Below are positions 11,268-22,846 of a stretch of 64,000 nt of DNA, in pieces. Within the stretch, counting starts at the first letter, position 1. The number at the start of each line of letters is the position of its first letter. This DNA is from Draba incana. Lineage: Eukaryota; Streptophyta; Magnoliopsida; Brassicales; Brassicaceae. The position numbers were made by a program, and so were the translations under genes. Under the pieces are notes generated by a model. It had not been told where the DNA came from, made no database searches, and saw nothing but the letters and a program-made list of their open reading frames with translations. Where the stretch lies: contig OY755207.1 of assembly GCA_963576765.1 (NCBI GenBank), positions 22,636,760-22,700,759 of the forward strand, in the 5' to 3' direction.

Positions 11268-11890
11268 TTATTAATTTGAGAGCAAGCGTGGTCTTTGTAA
11301 ATTGTATGCATTGTGTGTGTGAGTTTACTAGTGACATTCTCGTGGCCAACGTAATATTGTGTGTTTTTACATGTGATCACTACTCGTATGATACCTGTTA
11401 TGAGAAAACACCAAAAATTGTGTTTGAGGTGACTAGTGATTGTGTCTCTTAATCACTACATGTGAGAAAGAAACTGTTGCAAGAGTATGTAAATGTTTGT
11501 GTATACTATAAAGAAAGGTCTTTTGTTTTTAAATTGAGGGTGATTAGTTCGGCTATAAAATGATTGCTGTAGAATTTCTGTAGATGTTTGTGCTGTAGCT
11601 GTAGATTTTTCTGCTGTAAAAAAATTTTACAGCTTTTAAAGCCACAAAATATTTGCTATAGGAAAGAAAAGTAAAACATAAACAAACAAAAATACACAAA
11701 TGTGCAGAGGTTGTAAGTTTTATATAGAACCCACTACAATATTTAAAGCCTGATTGGTAAGCAAATGTTGTAAAATGCTCAAAGAAGTTGTAGGAAATTT
11801 TTAAAGCCCAAATGTGTGTTATCACTACGAGTCTATTATAATCAAACAAGTTGTATGATGTATTGGAATTATAAGAGAATATATTCACTA
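11268..11890. other. 3' flank of the LOR gene, repeat-like
   Basis: No gene is visible. The LOR 3' untranslated region probably occupies the first 250 bases. From about 11540 the sequence is rich in CTGTAG phrases (GCTGTAGCTGTAG near 11590) and has the look of a small non-autonomous transposon remnant, without clear ends. Confidence 0.35.
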
Positions 11891-12434
11891 GGGGTGGGTG
11901 TTCGGTTCTTCGGTTCGGTTTTTCGGTTCTAATTAGAATGAGTCCGTATAGAACCATATGAGTTATAGGTCGGTTCGGTTCGGTTTCACTTCGGTTTCGG
12001 TTCGGTTCGGTTTCATATTTAGAGATCCATATTAAAACCGAATTGCTTGGGTTTCGGTTCGGTGTCGGTTATTAATAGAATAACCGAATCAAAACCTAAA
12101 CAAATCAAGTGCCGAATCAAAAATGAAACACAAAAATATTATACGTAAAGCGTTTTGAGTCTAAAGTCCATAAGGAAACATCAAATGAAACACAAAATGA
12201 AACACAAAGTCCATAAGCATAAAATAAAACACAAAATATCTTAGGACCAAAACATAAAATCTTAAATAAAACATAAATTCTTAATTTATGTTTCAGATAT
12301 TTCGGTTCGGTTCGGTTTCGGTTTTTCGGTTCTAAGCACATAAGATCCATTGGATATTTTTTAAAAATCGGTTCGGACTCGGTTCGGGTAATATCGGTTC
12401 GGTTTTTCGGTTCCGGGTAATTTTTCCCACCCCT
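11891..12434. mobile_element. Non-autonomous hAT-type element (544 bp)
   Basis: The ends read GGGGTGGG at the left and CCCACCCCT at the right, forming short inverted repeats. The flanks carry an identical 8-bp duplication ATTCACTA at 11883-11890 and 12435-12442, the target-duplication length of hAT transposons. The two subterminal regions are filled with CGGTTCGG/CGGTTT repeats. No transposase is encoded. It sits between the LOR gene and the 3' end of AAE7. Confidence 0.8.
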
Positions 12435-12659
12435 ATTCACTATCAACTATTGATTATATATCAACTATGAATAGTCAATTATTCAGGAACTATGGTGTAG
12501 TACTAGGAAGTTGTTTTGAGGCTACATTTCTATAAAAAACAAAAAACAAAGAGATATACAAAATGAAAAATTTATGTTATCATTCAAGACCATACAAGCC
12601 AAAGTTCCACATGACATACAACACATTATTTTCAAAATGATCATTTAGCTTTTCGCTTT

Positions 12660-14889
12660 CTATAACCTGCTTCTTGGTACTGGTCCCAACTCTTTGGCCT
12701 TAGCCCTCAAAATATGCTTCTGAATTTTTCCAGTAGCCGTCTTCGGTAACGGCCCAAACACCACCGACCTTGGGACCCAATACGCCGGTAGCTTCTCCCG
12801 GCAGAATTTCATTATATCCTGAGCCAACTTATTCTGGTCCTGCTTCTCGTAACCGCTTTTAAGCGTCACAAAGGCGCACGGAGATTCCTGCCACCGCTCG
12901 TCTGGCCTGGCCACAACAGAGGCTTCAAGAACCGTTGGGTGATGGTAAACGACGTTTTCAACCTCCACGCTGCTTATATTCTCACCTCCAGAGATTATAA
13001 TGTCCTTTGACCTGTCCTTGATCTCGATATAGTTGTCTGGATGTTTCACAGCGATATCTCCCGAGTGGAACCACCCGCCAGCAAATGTTTCTTTGTTCGC
13101 TTCTGGATTCTTTAGATAGCCTTTCATCACCATATTCCCTCGGAAAACAATCTCTCCAGCGGTTTTTCCGTCTGCAGGAACAGGTTTTCCGGTTTGAGTG
13201 TCGATGACATCAAGCTGCTCCATGCCAGTATAGCGGACACCTTGACGGGCATTGAGCTGGGCCTGCTTCTCAGGAGGGAGGGAATCCCATTCGGGCTTCC
13301 AAGCGCAGACAGTGGAAGGACCATAAGTCTCGGAAAGCCCATAGGTGTGAGTGACTCGAAAGCCCTTCTGGTTCATGGAGAAGAGAACAGAAGGTGGAGG
13401 AGCAGCTCCTGCGGTCATGACGTGAACCGTATGAGGAAGCGGAAGGATAGTGTCCTCTTGAGGAGCATTGACAATTGTGTTGAGGACCACAGGCGCTGCA
13501 CAGAAATGAGTAACCTTGTACTTGGCTATACTTGAATACACTTCCTTCGCCGAGACCTAAACCCAAAAATTTAATCAGATCATCTGATTATGTCAACTAC
13601 TTCTCTTACAAGAGAAAAACAAAGCTCTCAAGTACTACCTGACGGAGACAGATGCTTGTACCGGAGAGTGCAGCAAGGGACCAAGGGAAACACCAACCGT
13701 TGCAATGGAACATCGGTAGAGTCCATAAGTAAACAGAACCTTCTTGCATTCCCCAAATGAGAGGATTGCTCAGAGCCATTACATATGCGCCTCGATGATG
13801 AAGCACCACTCCTTTCGGGCTAGCGGTTGTTCCCGAGGTGTAACCAAGAGCGATGCTCTGCCACTCATCAGCTGGTGGCTGCCATGGATAACTTGGGTCT
13901 CCGGTTTCAAGAAACTCCTCGTATTCTATAGCTCCTTTGGATAAAGCACGGTTAAGTGAGTCGGGTGGACATGTGTGATCACCTATGACGATTAAGAGGG
14001 GGCGTTTGAAGCTACTTCCAGCTTTCTCCTCCATAAGTCTCAAAGATTCCTCTGCCAGAGTAAAGAACTCTTGATCTACCATTATTACAGCGCTCTGAGA
14101 ATGGCCGAGAAGGAAAGCGATTGTTGGTGCATTGAGACGAATGTTGACACAATTCAAGACAGCTCCAGACATTGGTACTCCGAAATGAGCTTCGTACATT
14201 GCTGGAATGTTCGGTGCGATTATAGCCACCTGAAAACAACAAAATGCAAAAGAGCCATTATAACACTTATGCTCTACTGACTCATCAAAATTGCAAGAAC
14301 ACCAAGCAACCAATCCAATTTTGTTCAAGCAAGATGACCACTGCATCAGTAAACAAGAGTCAGGCGAAGAAAGAAAATAGATTCAGAAACATTATGGTTA
14401 AATCCTGTGATTTAAATTCCATTATCAAGATGATTCCATACTATATGCAATCGATTATAATGTTTCTTCTTTCGGGAACAGTAACAAAATTACTCAACAA
14501 TAATGGAAAGTGAGATTATTTGGGTAATCGAAACAAAATGAGTCCATGGAAACAGAATGAATGATTTCGATGCTTCCGAAGAGTCAATAAAAATTCACGA
14601 ATCGACCGATAGTTTTCGAAAACTAATTTCGAAGATGAAGAAAGGAGCAAAAGATTACCGTCGAACCAGGTCCGATTGATCGATCGGCGAGAGCGGCGGC
14701 GAGACGGCGACACCGTTCATAAGTCTGCCTCCACGTGTACACCCGAGATCCGTGAATCACCGATTTTCTCGTCGGATGAACCGCTGCAGCCCTATCTAAG
14801 AACCAGAGCGGCGTCAACGCCGTGTAGTTCGCCGGAATCTTTGGAAGGTCATCGATATCACGCCACTTCGTCGCCGCAGTTTCAGTCAT
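12660..14889 (-). CDS. AAE7: Acyl-activating enzyme 7 (peroxisomal acetate-CoA ligase)
   Basis: Three minus-strand exons, 14889-14659 (77 codons), 14229-13639 (197) and 13556-12660 (298 plus stop), all with GT-AG introns and in phase, give 572 aa. The known Arabidopsis protein is about 569 aa. It activates acetate to acetyl-CoA via an acetyl-adenylate, feeding the glyoxylate cycle. Visible motifs: the AMP-binding TSGTT loop at residues about 208-212 (GYTSGTTASPKG); HTYGLSETYGP; GWFHSGD; the hinge DRSKDIIISGGEN; and the C-terminal catalytic lysine motif KTATGKIQ. The C-terminus is SRL, a peroxisomal targeting signal type 1. The sequence closely matches A. thaliana AAE7/ACN1 (At3g16910) as I remember it. 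The start is the ATG giving MTETAATKWRDIDDLPKIP. A (GA)23 tract lies 7 bp upstream, in the probable 5' UTR. No damage is seen. Confidence 0.95.
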
Positions 14890-14894
14890 CTCCG

Positions 14895-14896
<2 letters not shown>

Positions 14897-14942
<46 letters not shown>
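14897..14942. repeat. (TC)23 microsatellite in the AAE7 5' UTR
   Basis: Uninterrupted TC dinucleotides lie on the plus strand, so GA on the AAE7 sense strand, beginning 7 bp upstream of its ATG. GA tracts near plant promoters are known binding sites of BPC/GAGA-binding proteins. The role here is inferred. Confidence 0.95.
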
Positions 14943-14947
<5 letters not shown>

Positions 14948-15230
14948 GTTGTTTGTTTAATCAAAATGAATCGCAAAGTCACAAACACGTTGGTGAAGTC
15001 AGAGGAGGTAGGAAGCTTATCAGGAGTGTACATGTGTGGCCGTTTTGGCTGAGATTTATTTGCCACGTGGCGTTTTCTGATTTTTCTGGTTTTAGTTTGA
15101 TAGCCGACCGGAAAAATTCCCGAATTAATTTTAACCGAACAAATTTTTATGGTCGTCGATGCAAATTGAAGATCAGATGGTGTATGGAGCTGTTCGTTTG
15201 ATCATTCAGATGGATCATTTGGATGGAAAT

Positions 15231-15611
15231 TGATAGATTATGTGTGCCTTTTGCTTACATCAAGAAAAAGGTGAGAACATCAGGAAGGAAAGCTCGTAGG
15301 TTTGAGAAGAGAAGTGGCTAAGTGAAGCCTCTTGGAGAGAAAGAAGGTCTAAAGAGCGATCTGAGTGGACCCTACTTCTTGAGTATAATAACGTCAGTCG
15401 TTTTATTTAGTCTTTGATGTCGTTTTTATTGAGGAACTATGTATTTAAGAACAATGCCAAATTAGGATAACATACCTTAAAAAATTAAAAACAATCATCT
15501 CTATCTTCTACGCCTCTTTCTTCATCTCTCTCTGTGTGTCTATTTCTTTCTATTCTTCTACTATTCTAAGTCTGAATCACAATTCTATTCTGATAGCTCT
15601 CGAATCTATCA
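15231..15611 (+). repeat. 5' LTR (381 bp)
   Basis: Begins TGATAGATTATGTGTGCC and ends CTCGAATCTATCA. It includes a TATA-like GTATTTAAG stretch near 15439. It ends directly at the tRNA primer site. Confidence 0.93.
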
Positions 15612-15624
15612 TTGGTATCAAAGC

Positions 15625-18600
15625 ATGGCTCCGAAAATCGACACACCCGTTGTAGCAGATCCAAGTGGAAAAGAGAAGATCGAAGCACAAGATCTTATCA
15701 TCGGTGAACTTCAGAAAATGACAAAATCTGCAAATGAGAGGATGGACAAAATGGAAGAAGATATCTAGTGGATAAAGCACTTCCTCAAGGATCGTTTGGG
15801 TGGAAACGAGATGAGTCCCGTGGTGAATCCTAAACCAACTTCGTCGACTCCGATCGAAACACCAACGAGTCCCGTAAAGGCCGTAGGAATCAGGAGAGGT
15901 GATGGGTTGTTACCGCTGCCAACACTTGCGATACCGATCAACTCCATGGAGGACGAAACACCGTTACGGTTGCAAAACCAGAAGGTAATTTCACCAAACC
16001 CTAAGCTCGATTCACCTGGGAAGAAGATGGAAATGCCATTGTATGAGGGACAAAACCCAGATGATTGGATATATCGAGCAAAGAGGTGTTTTGCAGTGAA
16101 TGGTACTCCGGATGAAGAAAATTTACAACACGCTTTAGCAAGTATGGCGGGTTATGCGGTTACTTGGCTGAGGATAACACAAGACCGAGAGGATTTGTGT
16201 GATTGGAAGGATTTTAAAGATTAGCTGAAGAAATGATTCCAACCTACACGTGGAAGAACAGTCGAGACTCAAATGTTGAGGCTTAGACAAGAGGGTTTCA
16301 TCGCAGACTATCGAGAACAATTTAAAAAACTTTCTGCAGAGGTTCCTCATGTAACCATTGATGTGTTAGAAGCGATTTTTCTTCAGGGAATGAAACGAAA
16401 TCTGAGAGAGCAAGTCGTGAGGTAATAGACTAATGGGATGGATGAGATTGTTGATACTGCTAAAATGATAGAAGAACAAGAAACGGACAAGGGAAATTAT
16501 GCTACTAGAAATTTCCAACGGATTAACTCATCTCCTGCTTTGAGTAATGGGAATAGAACTCAGATTCTTAGTCCACGAAAAGGTAATGACTTGGTTCCTG
16601 CAAGAAAATCTTTTGATACCAATAGAGGAACTCCTTGTCGTTATTGTGGAGAAAGGTTTTACTCGGATCATAAGTGCAAGAGTCAACAGCGCTTCAAGTG
16701 TTTAGAAGTAGATGAATCGCGTGAACCAGAAGGGATCACCAGAATACTTGAAGAAGAACAAGGAATTGCTGATGAGGGAGATGAACAAGAGTTGGTCACC
16801 TTATCATTGGATTCTATGGTGGGTATCACGGCTGAAAGATCAATGAGAATGAAAGGTCGGATTGGTGAGACTGAGGTCATTGTTTTGGTCGATTCGGGTG
16901 TAACTAGCAACTTCATTTCCGCAAAGTTAGTAAAGAAGGATTTGAAGTGACTGAAACGAAGGGTTTTGGCGTCTCTGTTGAAAATGGGCAGGTAATAAAA
17001 GGGAAGTGTGCTGGTTTATTGTTATCAGTACAAGGGGTTGAGATAATGGACGAGTTTTTGCTTTTCGAGTTGGGAACAACAGACGTGGTGTTAGGGTACT
17101 CTTGGCTGACAACTTTAGGTGAGACAAGGATTAATTGGGGATTACATAAGTTGAGTTTCAAAGTTCATAATCAGTGGGTCACTCTTGTGGGCGATCCTAC
17201 TCTAATTAGAATGCAAGTATCGCTAAACTCAATGGAAAAAGTGCTTCAAGGAGGAGAGTTATCATATCTCTTAGAGTTAACTAAGCTTTTTGAAAAGAAG
17301 GGTCCCAGGAAGACTAAACCAATGAAGGTAGAAATCCAGAGGTTATTGAAGGATTACGCTGTGGTATTTCAAATGCCTCAAGGGCTGCCTCCATCAAGGA
17401 TGCGAGAATATGCCATAACGCTCAAAGAGGGGGCATCGACAGTTAATATCCGACCTTATAGATGTTCTTATGCACAAAAGAATGAGATTGATAAATTGGT
17501 AAGAGAGATGTTAGAAGCTAAGATAATCAGATTGAGCATAAGCCCTTTCTCAATTTCGGTATTGCTAATGAAGAAAAAGGATGGGGCTGGCGGTTCTGCG
17601 TAGATTATCGAGCTCTTAACAAAGTAATTGTCCCGGATCGTTACCCAATACCTATGATTGAGGAACTGTTGGATGAATTACAAGGTGCAGCTATCTTCTC
17701 CAAGCTTGATTTAAAATCAGGTTACCATCAAATATGAGTGAAGGGTTCTGACGTGGAGAAGACTGCTTTCAAAACCCACAAAGGCCATTATGAGTTCTTA
17801 GTTATGCCGTTCGGACTTACAAACGCACCTGCGACGTTCCAATCGGTAATGAATGATATCTTTTGACCATATCTCAGGCGTTTTGTTCTGGTATTTTTCG
17901 ATGATATACTGGTTTATAGCAAGACTCTTCATGATCACTTATAACACTTGGAAATAATGTTGCAAACTTTGAAGAAGCATCAGTTTTACGCTAATGAAAA
18001 GAAGTGTAGCTTTGGCAATTCTCATGTTTCATATCTGGGGCATGTTATTTCTGAGGATGGAGTCTCTGCCGATAAAGATAAGGTAGTAGCAATGGTTAAA
18101 TGGCCTCAACCTATGAGTGTGATAGAGCTTAGAGGATTTCTTGGTTGAACTGGTTATTATCGGCGTTTCGTGCACGGTTATGGAAAAATAGCCAGACCAC
18201 TCACTGAACTGCTTAAGAAAGATGGATTTAAATGGACTAAGGAGGCTACAGAGGCATTTCAAGCACTTAAGGATGCTGTCACTCAACTACCAGTGCTTAC
18301 CTTATTGGATTTTCATAAACCGTTTGTTATTGAGACGAATGCTTCAGGTTCCGGTATCAGCGCAGTGTTGATGCAGAATAATAGACCCCTAGCATTCATT
18401 AGTCAATGATTTTTGCAGAAAGGAAGAACCAAGTCGGTTTACGAAAGGGAGTTGCTCGCAATTGTGTTTGCTGTCTCGAAGTGGAAACACTATTTAACAG
18501 GAAAAAGATTTACTATCAGAACTAATCAAAAGAGTCTTAAGCATCTTCTAGATAAAAAATCAGTCTCGGGTGATCAAAAGAAGTGGGCTTCTAAGTTATT

Positions 18601-20154
18601 GGGACTGGATTACGTGATAGAATATAAACCAGGAGCTGATAATCGTGTGGCAGATGCGTTGTCTCGACGTCCGGATGAACAGATGATGCATCTACAACTC
18701 ACTGCTTCAAAGTCTTTTGACCAAGTTGAGCTGGCTAGACAAGTGAGTGTTGATGCCGATTGTGTCGTGATCATATCAAATTTAGTAAAAGGAGAGCTTA
18801 TGGAAATAAGCTACACGTTTAAAGAAGGGTTATTATATAAGGACAATCGTTTAGTTATTCAAAGATGATCTCTTTTGACTCGAACACTACTTCATCAATT
18901 TCATGCTAGTGCTATAGGTGGACATGAAGGGGTTTTGAAAACATTTAAGAGGCTGTCTAAGGAGGTTTATTGGAAAGGAATGCACAAGGATGTGGTGGAG
19001 TTCATCACCTAGTGCCAAGTATGTCCAACCACCAAGTACTCGACTCTTTCTCCTGCCGGTCTTCTCTTTTCTTTACCAATCCTGGAACAGATTTGGGCTA
19101 ATATCAGTCTTGACTTCATTGATGGATTACCAGTTTTGAAAGGATTTGATGTCATATTGGTAGTAGTGGATAGACTCAGTAAGTATGGGCATTTTGTTCC
19201 ACTTAAACATCCGTACACAACAAAAACCGTTGTTGATTCATTTGTCAAAGAGATAGTAAGACTTCACGGGTTTCCTGAGACGATGGTGTCTGATCGTGAT
19301 CCAACTTTCCTCAGTCATTTTTGGACGGAGCTATTTAAGACTCAGGGAACCGAGCTCCAACGAAGTAGAGCCTACCACCCACAAACGGATGGCCAAACGG
19401 AAGTTCTCAACCGCTGTCTAGAGACCTATTTGCGCTGTTTTGTGGGTACAAAACCATCATCGTGGGTTCAGTGGCTGCCGTGGGCAGAGTACTAGTATAA
19501 CAGTTCGTATCAGTCAGCGATTAAGATGATACTTTTCCGGGCTGTCTATGGTAGAGACGCCCCTAAACTGTTGCGTTTTGGTGACGTACCAACCCAAAAT
19601 GCTCATGTGGAAGATATGCTAGGTGACAGGGATAGTCTGTTATTAGAATTACGCAGCAACATGGAGGCAGCCCAGAAAAGAATGGTTCACCAGGCGAATA
19701 AACACCGTAGAGAAGTAAATTTTGTCGTTGGAGACATGGTATATCTTAAACTTCGACCCTACCACCAAAAGTCAGTGGTTCAGCGAAGAAACGAGAAGCT
19801 TGCCCCACGGTATTATGGCCCTTATGAAGTGATACAGAGAATCGGCAAGGTCGCTTATAAGCTGAAGTTACCAAATCACAGCCTCATTCACCCGGTTTTC
19901 CATGTTTCACAACTTAAGAAGGCAATTCCGAGCATGCACCAACCACAAGGCATTCTGCCGATATTACAGGCTGACTTAGAGCTTATCCTTCAACCGGAAT
20001 CAATCCTTAACATCCGCAAGTCACAAGAAGGGTCAGAACCCGAGGTGTTAGTGCATTGGAGGGGACTATCATCGTATGAGGACACTTGGGAACTCCTTTC
20101 CGTCATTGCAAACCGTTATCCTTCTTTTCACCTTGAGGACAAGGTGAGTACATT
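15625..20154 (+). pseudogene. Degenerate gag-pol of the chromovirus
   Basis: The ATG at 15625 overlaps the primer-site region and opens a single gag-pol frame. Seen in order: Gag capsid-like segment (about 16030-16400); zinc knuckle CRYCGERFYSDHKC (about 16636); protease VDSGVTSNFIS (about 16890); RT from about 17400 with a VDYRALNKV block, FFDDILVYS as the catalytic motif, and YLGHVIS; RNase H (about 18320-18650, ending DNRVADALSRRP); integrase zinc and core domains (about 18890-19480, HPQTDGQTE); and a C-terminal chromodomain (VLVHWRGLSSYEDTWE, about 20040-20090). It has a TAG at 15766, further in-frame stops and at least two frameshifts (near 16950 and 17590), so it cannot make a full polyprotein. 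The knuckle and the CDYRALNK style suggest the Reina or Tekay lineage; which one is uncertain. Confidence 0.9.
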
Positions 20155-20155
20155 A

Positions 20156-20179
20156 GGGGGGGGGGGGGGGGGGGGGGGG
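20156..20179 (+). repeat. Poly-G tract (24 G) at the polypurine tract
   Basis: Twenty-four G in a row lie one base before the 3' LTR start, where the plus-strand primer tract should be. This is far longer than usual tracts. Confidence 0.9.
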
Positions 20180-20180
20180 T

Positions 20181-20560
20181 TGATAGATTATGTGTGCTTT
20201 TTGCTTACATCAAGAAGAAGGTGAGAACATCAGGAAGAAAAGCTCGTAGGTTTGAAAAGAGAAGTGGCTAAGTGAAGCCTCTTGGAGAGAAAGAAGGTCT
20301 AAAGGGCGATCTAAGTGGGCCCTACTTCTTAAGTATAATTACGTCAGTCGTTTTATTTAGTTTTTGATGTCGTTTTTATTGAGGAACTATGTATTTAAGA
20401 ACAATGCCAAATTAGGGTAACATACCTTAAAAAATTAAAAACAAACATCTCTATCTTCTACGCCTCTTTCTTCATCTCTCTCTGTGTGTCTATTTCTTTA
20501 TATTCTTCTCTCTTCTAAGTCTGAATCACAATTCTATTCTGATAGCTCTCGAATCTATCA
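20181..20560 (+). repeat. 3' LTR (380 bp)
   Basis: Nearly identical to 15231-15611 with about 13 substitutions and a small indel. It is followed by the GAAAT duplication. Confidence 0.93.
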
Positions 20561-22118
20561 GAAATGGAAATTGATGTTTGTTAGTATTAAAAATGAGCAT
20601 CATTCAAATGATCCATTTGAATGAGTTTTCAAAATGTAGACAAATTTTTCAAACTCATTTGAATGAACCAAATTGGATCATTTGAATGGAGATAATTCAG
20701 CTGAAAATGCTTAATGACGAATATGCCTCTAACTAAACTTAAAATTACAAAGTAACCTAGATCTAAAATCACCGATCTTCAGTTTTTCATCTCTTTCAAC
20801 TTTGCTCTCTCTTCCGACGACTCACTCCGACGGATCTCACTCGGCGGCTTCTCTCTCTCCGGCGAGTCTGTGCTTCTCGCCGGCGAATTAACAGGTGAGA
20901 TTTCAGCCTTCGGTATATTTCCTGGGTAAACTTGTTGATTTCGATTCTATGAATTCCGATGGTTTAAATTTTCTTGATGATTTGCTTTCGTGTTTTGTGG
21001 GTTTTTGGATGTTTGTTGTGGGATTAATGTTGTTAAAAGAATGATTTTAGATTTGAAGTAATATATATGGTTAATTGGGTTTTAAGAGTGATGAATTTAC
21101 GTGATGATTTTGAAGGTATTCATTCATGTACATTGTTGTAAGAGAAATGGAGATGGGTTTTCAAATTTTCATTGTTTAGGTTGTTCACTGATTGTGCTTA
21201 CAATCATGACGTCAAAATCATTCTTATTTTATAAAGATAATGCTAGTTTAGTGCTGAATATTTTGAATTGATTCTGAATATATGTAGAACATATCATATG
21301 AGTGTATCATTTGGTTATAGATTTTTAGCATTTACAGGTTTTAGATTTTGAGTTATGATCAGATTTGAGCTTATGTTCATTGCTTAGAGTTCTAGTATTT
21401 TAATGTATCTGAATTCTAGTATCCTGTGTATGCAGGTGATGTTTCTATTTGATCCTTGAAGGAAGCTTTCACTAACTTTGGTGAAGTGGCTAAAGGTAAC
21501 ATTGGTTCTGTGTCTCTGATTTTAGTGTAGTTTTAGACCAAACTTAGAAATTTTAGTGCAGTTTTCTTGCATTCTTGATCTTGCATTCTTGGTCATTTGG
21601 TCATTGTTTTGAATTGGTTTTGTTTTGCAGGAAACAACATTTGGTCATTTGGTCTTGCATTCTTGAGTCGTAGAAGAAGAGATAGTGAAGAAGAGATAGT
21701 AAAGAAGAGATTGTGAAGATGAGACAGTGAAGAAGATATTACAAGCACATTTGAATGATTTGAAAACTACATATATTGTTTTATTTGTATTGATCTTTTT
21801 TTCTTACATATCAAACTCTCTGCATTGGTTTATAACGTGATATGGTGGTGGAAGTGGAACCATTGTGGCTCACATACATTTTCAAACTCCAAAATCTACC
21901 AAAATCTGGAAATCACTGTCAAAACACATAAAGATGAATAGAATTTTGAAAACTACATATATTGTTGAAAACATTTGGAAATTAAGCTTTGATTTCATGA
22001 AAATATAAATTTATAAATGCCAATTATAATAATTTGATTGATTTGAAAAATACATATATTTTAGATCAATTTCTATTTCCATTCGGATGTCCATTGGAAT
22101 GATCAAACGAACAACACC

Positions 22119-22616
22119 TAGTACTATCCGTTTGAATGATTCATCTCAATGAACTTTTTGTGTATAATTTACATCCCCATTTGAATGGTTTTGGTACAAA
22201 ATGACTTTATTTTAATCTAATCACATTGTCAACTTTATTCTTAACTATCTTTTTTAATATTTTTTTTGTCAAAATATTAATCTTAATTTTTGATCGAAAA
22301 TATATGTAGTTTTCAAATCATTCAGAGCCGTTGGTCGGGGAAAGTCTGTCCATCATGGAAGATGTCGTACATGTAGAGCCGTTCGTCGGGGAGAGCTTGT
22401 TTATATTGGGAGATGTCGTACATAGAAAGTTGTTGCATCATGGATGCCTATGTAGAAGTTCACCCTAATCGCATAAACAACATGTAGTTGAGTATCATCA
22501 TAATATGATTATATCAAATAGATCAAATTAGTCTAATGATGATTGCAAAATCTATATAATAATTCAGACGATTAAAAGGAAAATTCAAATTATTATAATT
22601 GGCATTTATAAATTTA
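22119..22616. other. AT-rich spacer with a 51-bp tandem duplication
   Basis: Two similar 51-bp units start at 22324 and 22375 (AGAGCCGTTSGTCGGGG ... GATGTCGTACAT). The segment 22585-22615 is an exact inverted copy of 22007-22037. No gene is seen. Confidence 0.6.
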
Positions 22617-22643
22617 CTAGATTAAAACCCTCGCGATGCGAGG
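22617..22643 (-). mobile_element. Helitron 3' terminus (minus strand)
   Basis: Read on the minus strand, the hairpin CCTCGC-ATC-GCGAGG (22643-22629) is followed 8 bases later by CTAG (22620-22617) and then T. This fits a Helitron 3' end with the body extending to the right. The 5' end was not identified; a candidate lies near 26235. Confidence 0.65.
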
Positions 22644-22846
22644 ATTATTTGATTTATCGTAAATAGTTATGGATAAATAATATTTTATGAAAAACATACT
22701 ATATTGTTAATTCAAACTCTAACTTAGATAATGTAGTGATTAAAGTTATATGTTCACATGTAATTTGAAAAGTATAGTCTCATAACTCATATAATTTATA
22801 ATTTTGGAAATCAATAAACTATATAGGCTTGATATATGTAAATATG

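Larger units (their letters stand above)
15231..20560 (+). mobile_element. Chromovirus-type Ty3/gypsy retrotransposon with both LTRs (degenerate)
   Basis: LTRs lie at 15231-15611 and 20181-20560, with TG...CA ends and inverted TGATAGAT/ATCTATCA termini. A 5-bp target duplication GAAAT flanks it at 15226-15230 and 20561-20565. The primer-binding site is TGGTATCAAAGC (15613-15624), one base from the initiator-Met tRNA complement TGGTATCAGAGC. A purine tract containing 24 G lies just before the 3' LTR. The body encodes one gag-pol frame in the order gag, protease, RT, RNase H, integrase, chromodomain. The LTRs differ at about 13 of 380 positions, mostly C/T or G/A transitions, plus a short indel. 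The element interrupts the TIR transposon at 15186-22118. Confidence 0.93.
15186..22118. mobile_element. TIR transposon split by a retrotransposon insertion
   Basis: The left end at 15186 (GGAGCTGTTCGTTTGATCAT) and the right end at 22118 (on the minus strand GGTGTTGTTCGTTTGATCAT) form inverted repeats. Similarity runs about 45 bp, continuing to GGAAAT on both sides. Removing the LTR element (15231-20560) and its target duplication leaves about 1.6 kb. Inside, 20785-21700 looks like captured plant gene sequence: a CT-rich leader, a donor-like AGGTGAGA near 20893, and a GAAGAAGAGATAG repeat near 21670-21730. No transposase is seen. No clean target duplication was found, so the superfamily is open (hAT-like from the look of the ends). 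Confidence 0.55.

Noticed and set aside
11553..12446. Minus-strand frames with RTEP/NRTEP-rich peptides
   Set aside because: They are translations of the CGGTTCGG repeats of the hAT element and its flank.
14623..15066. AAE7 start further upstream (frame beginning near 15066)
   Set aside because: The extension translates the GA microsatellite into an Arg-Glu run and ignores the normal N-terminus MTETAATKW.
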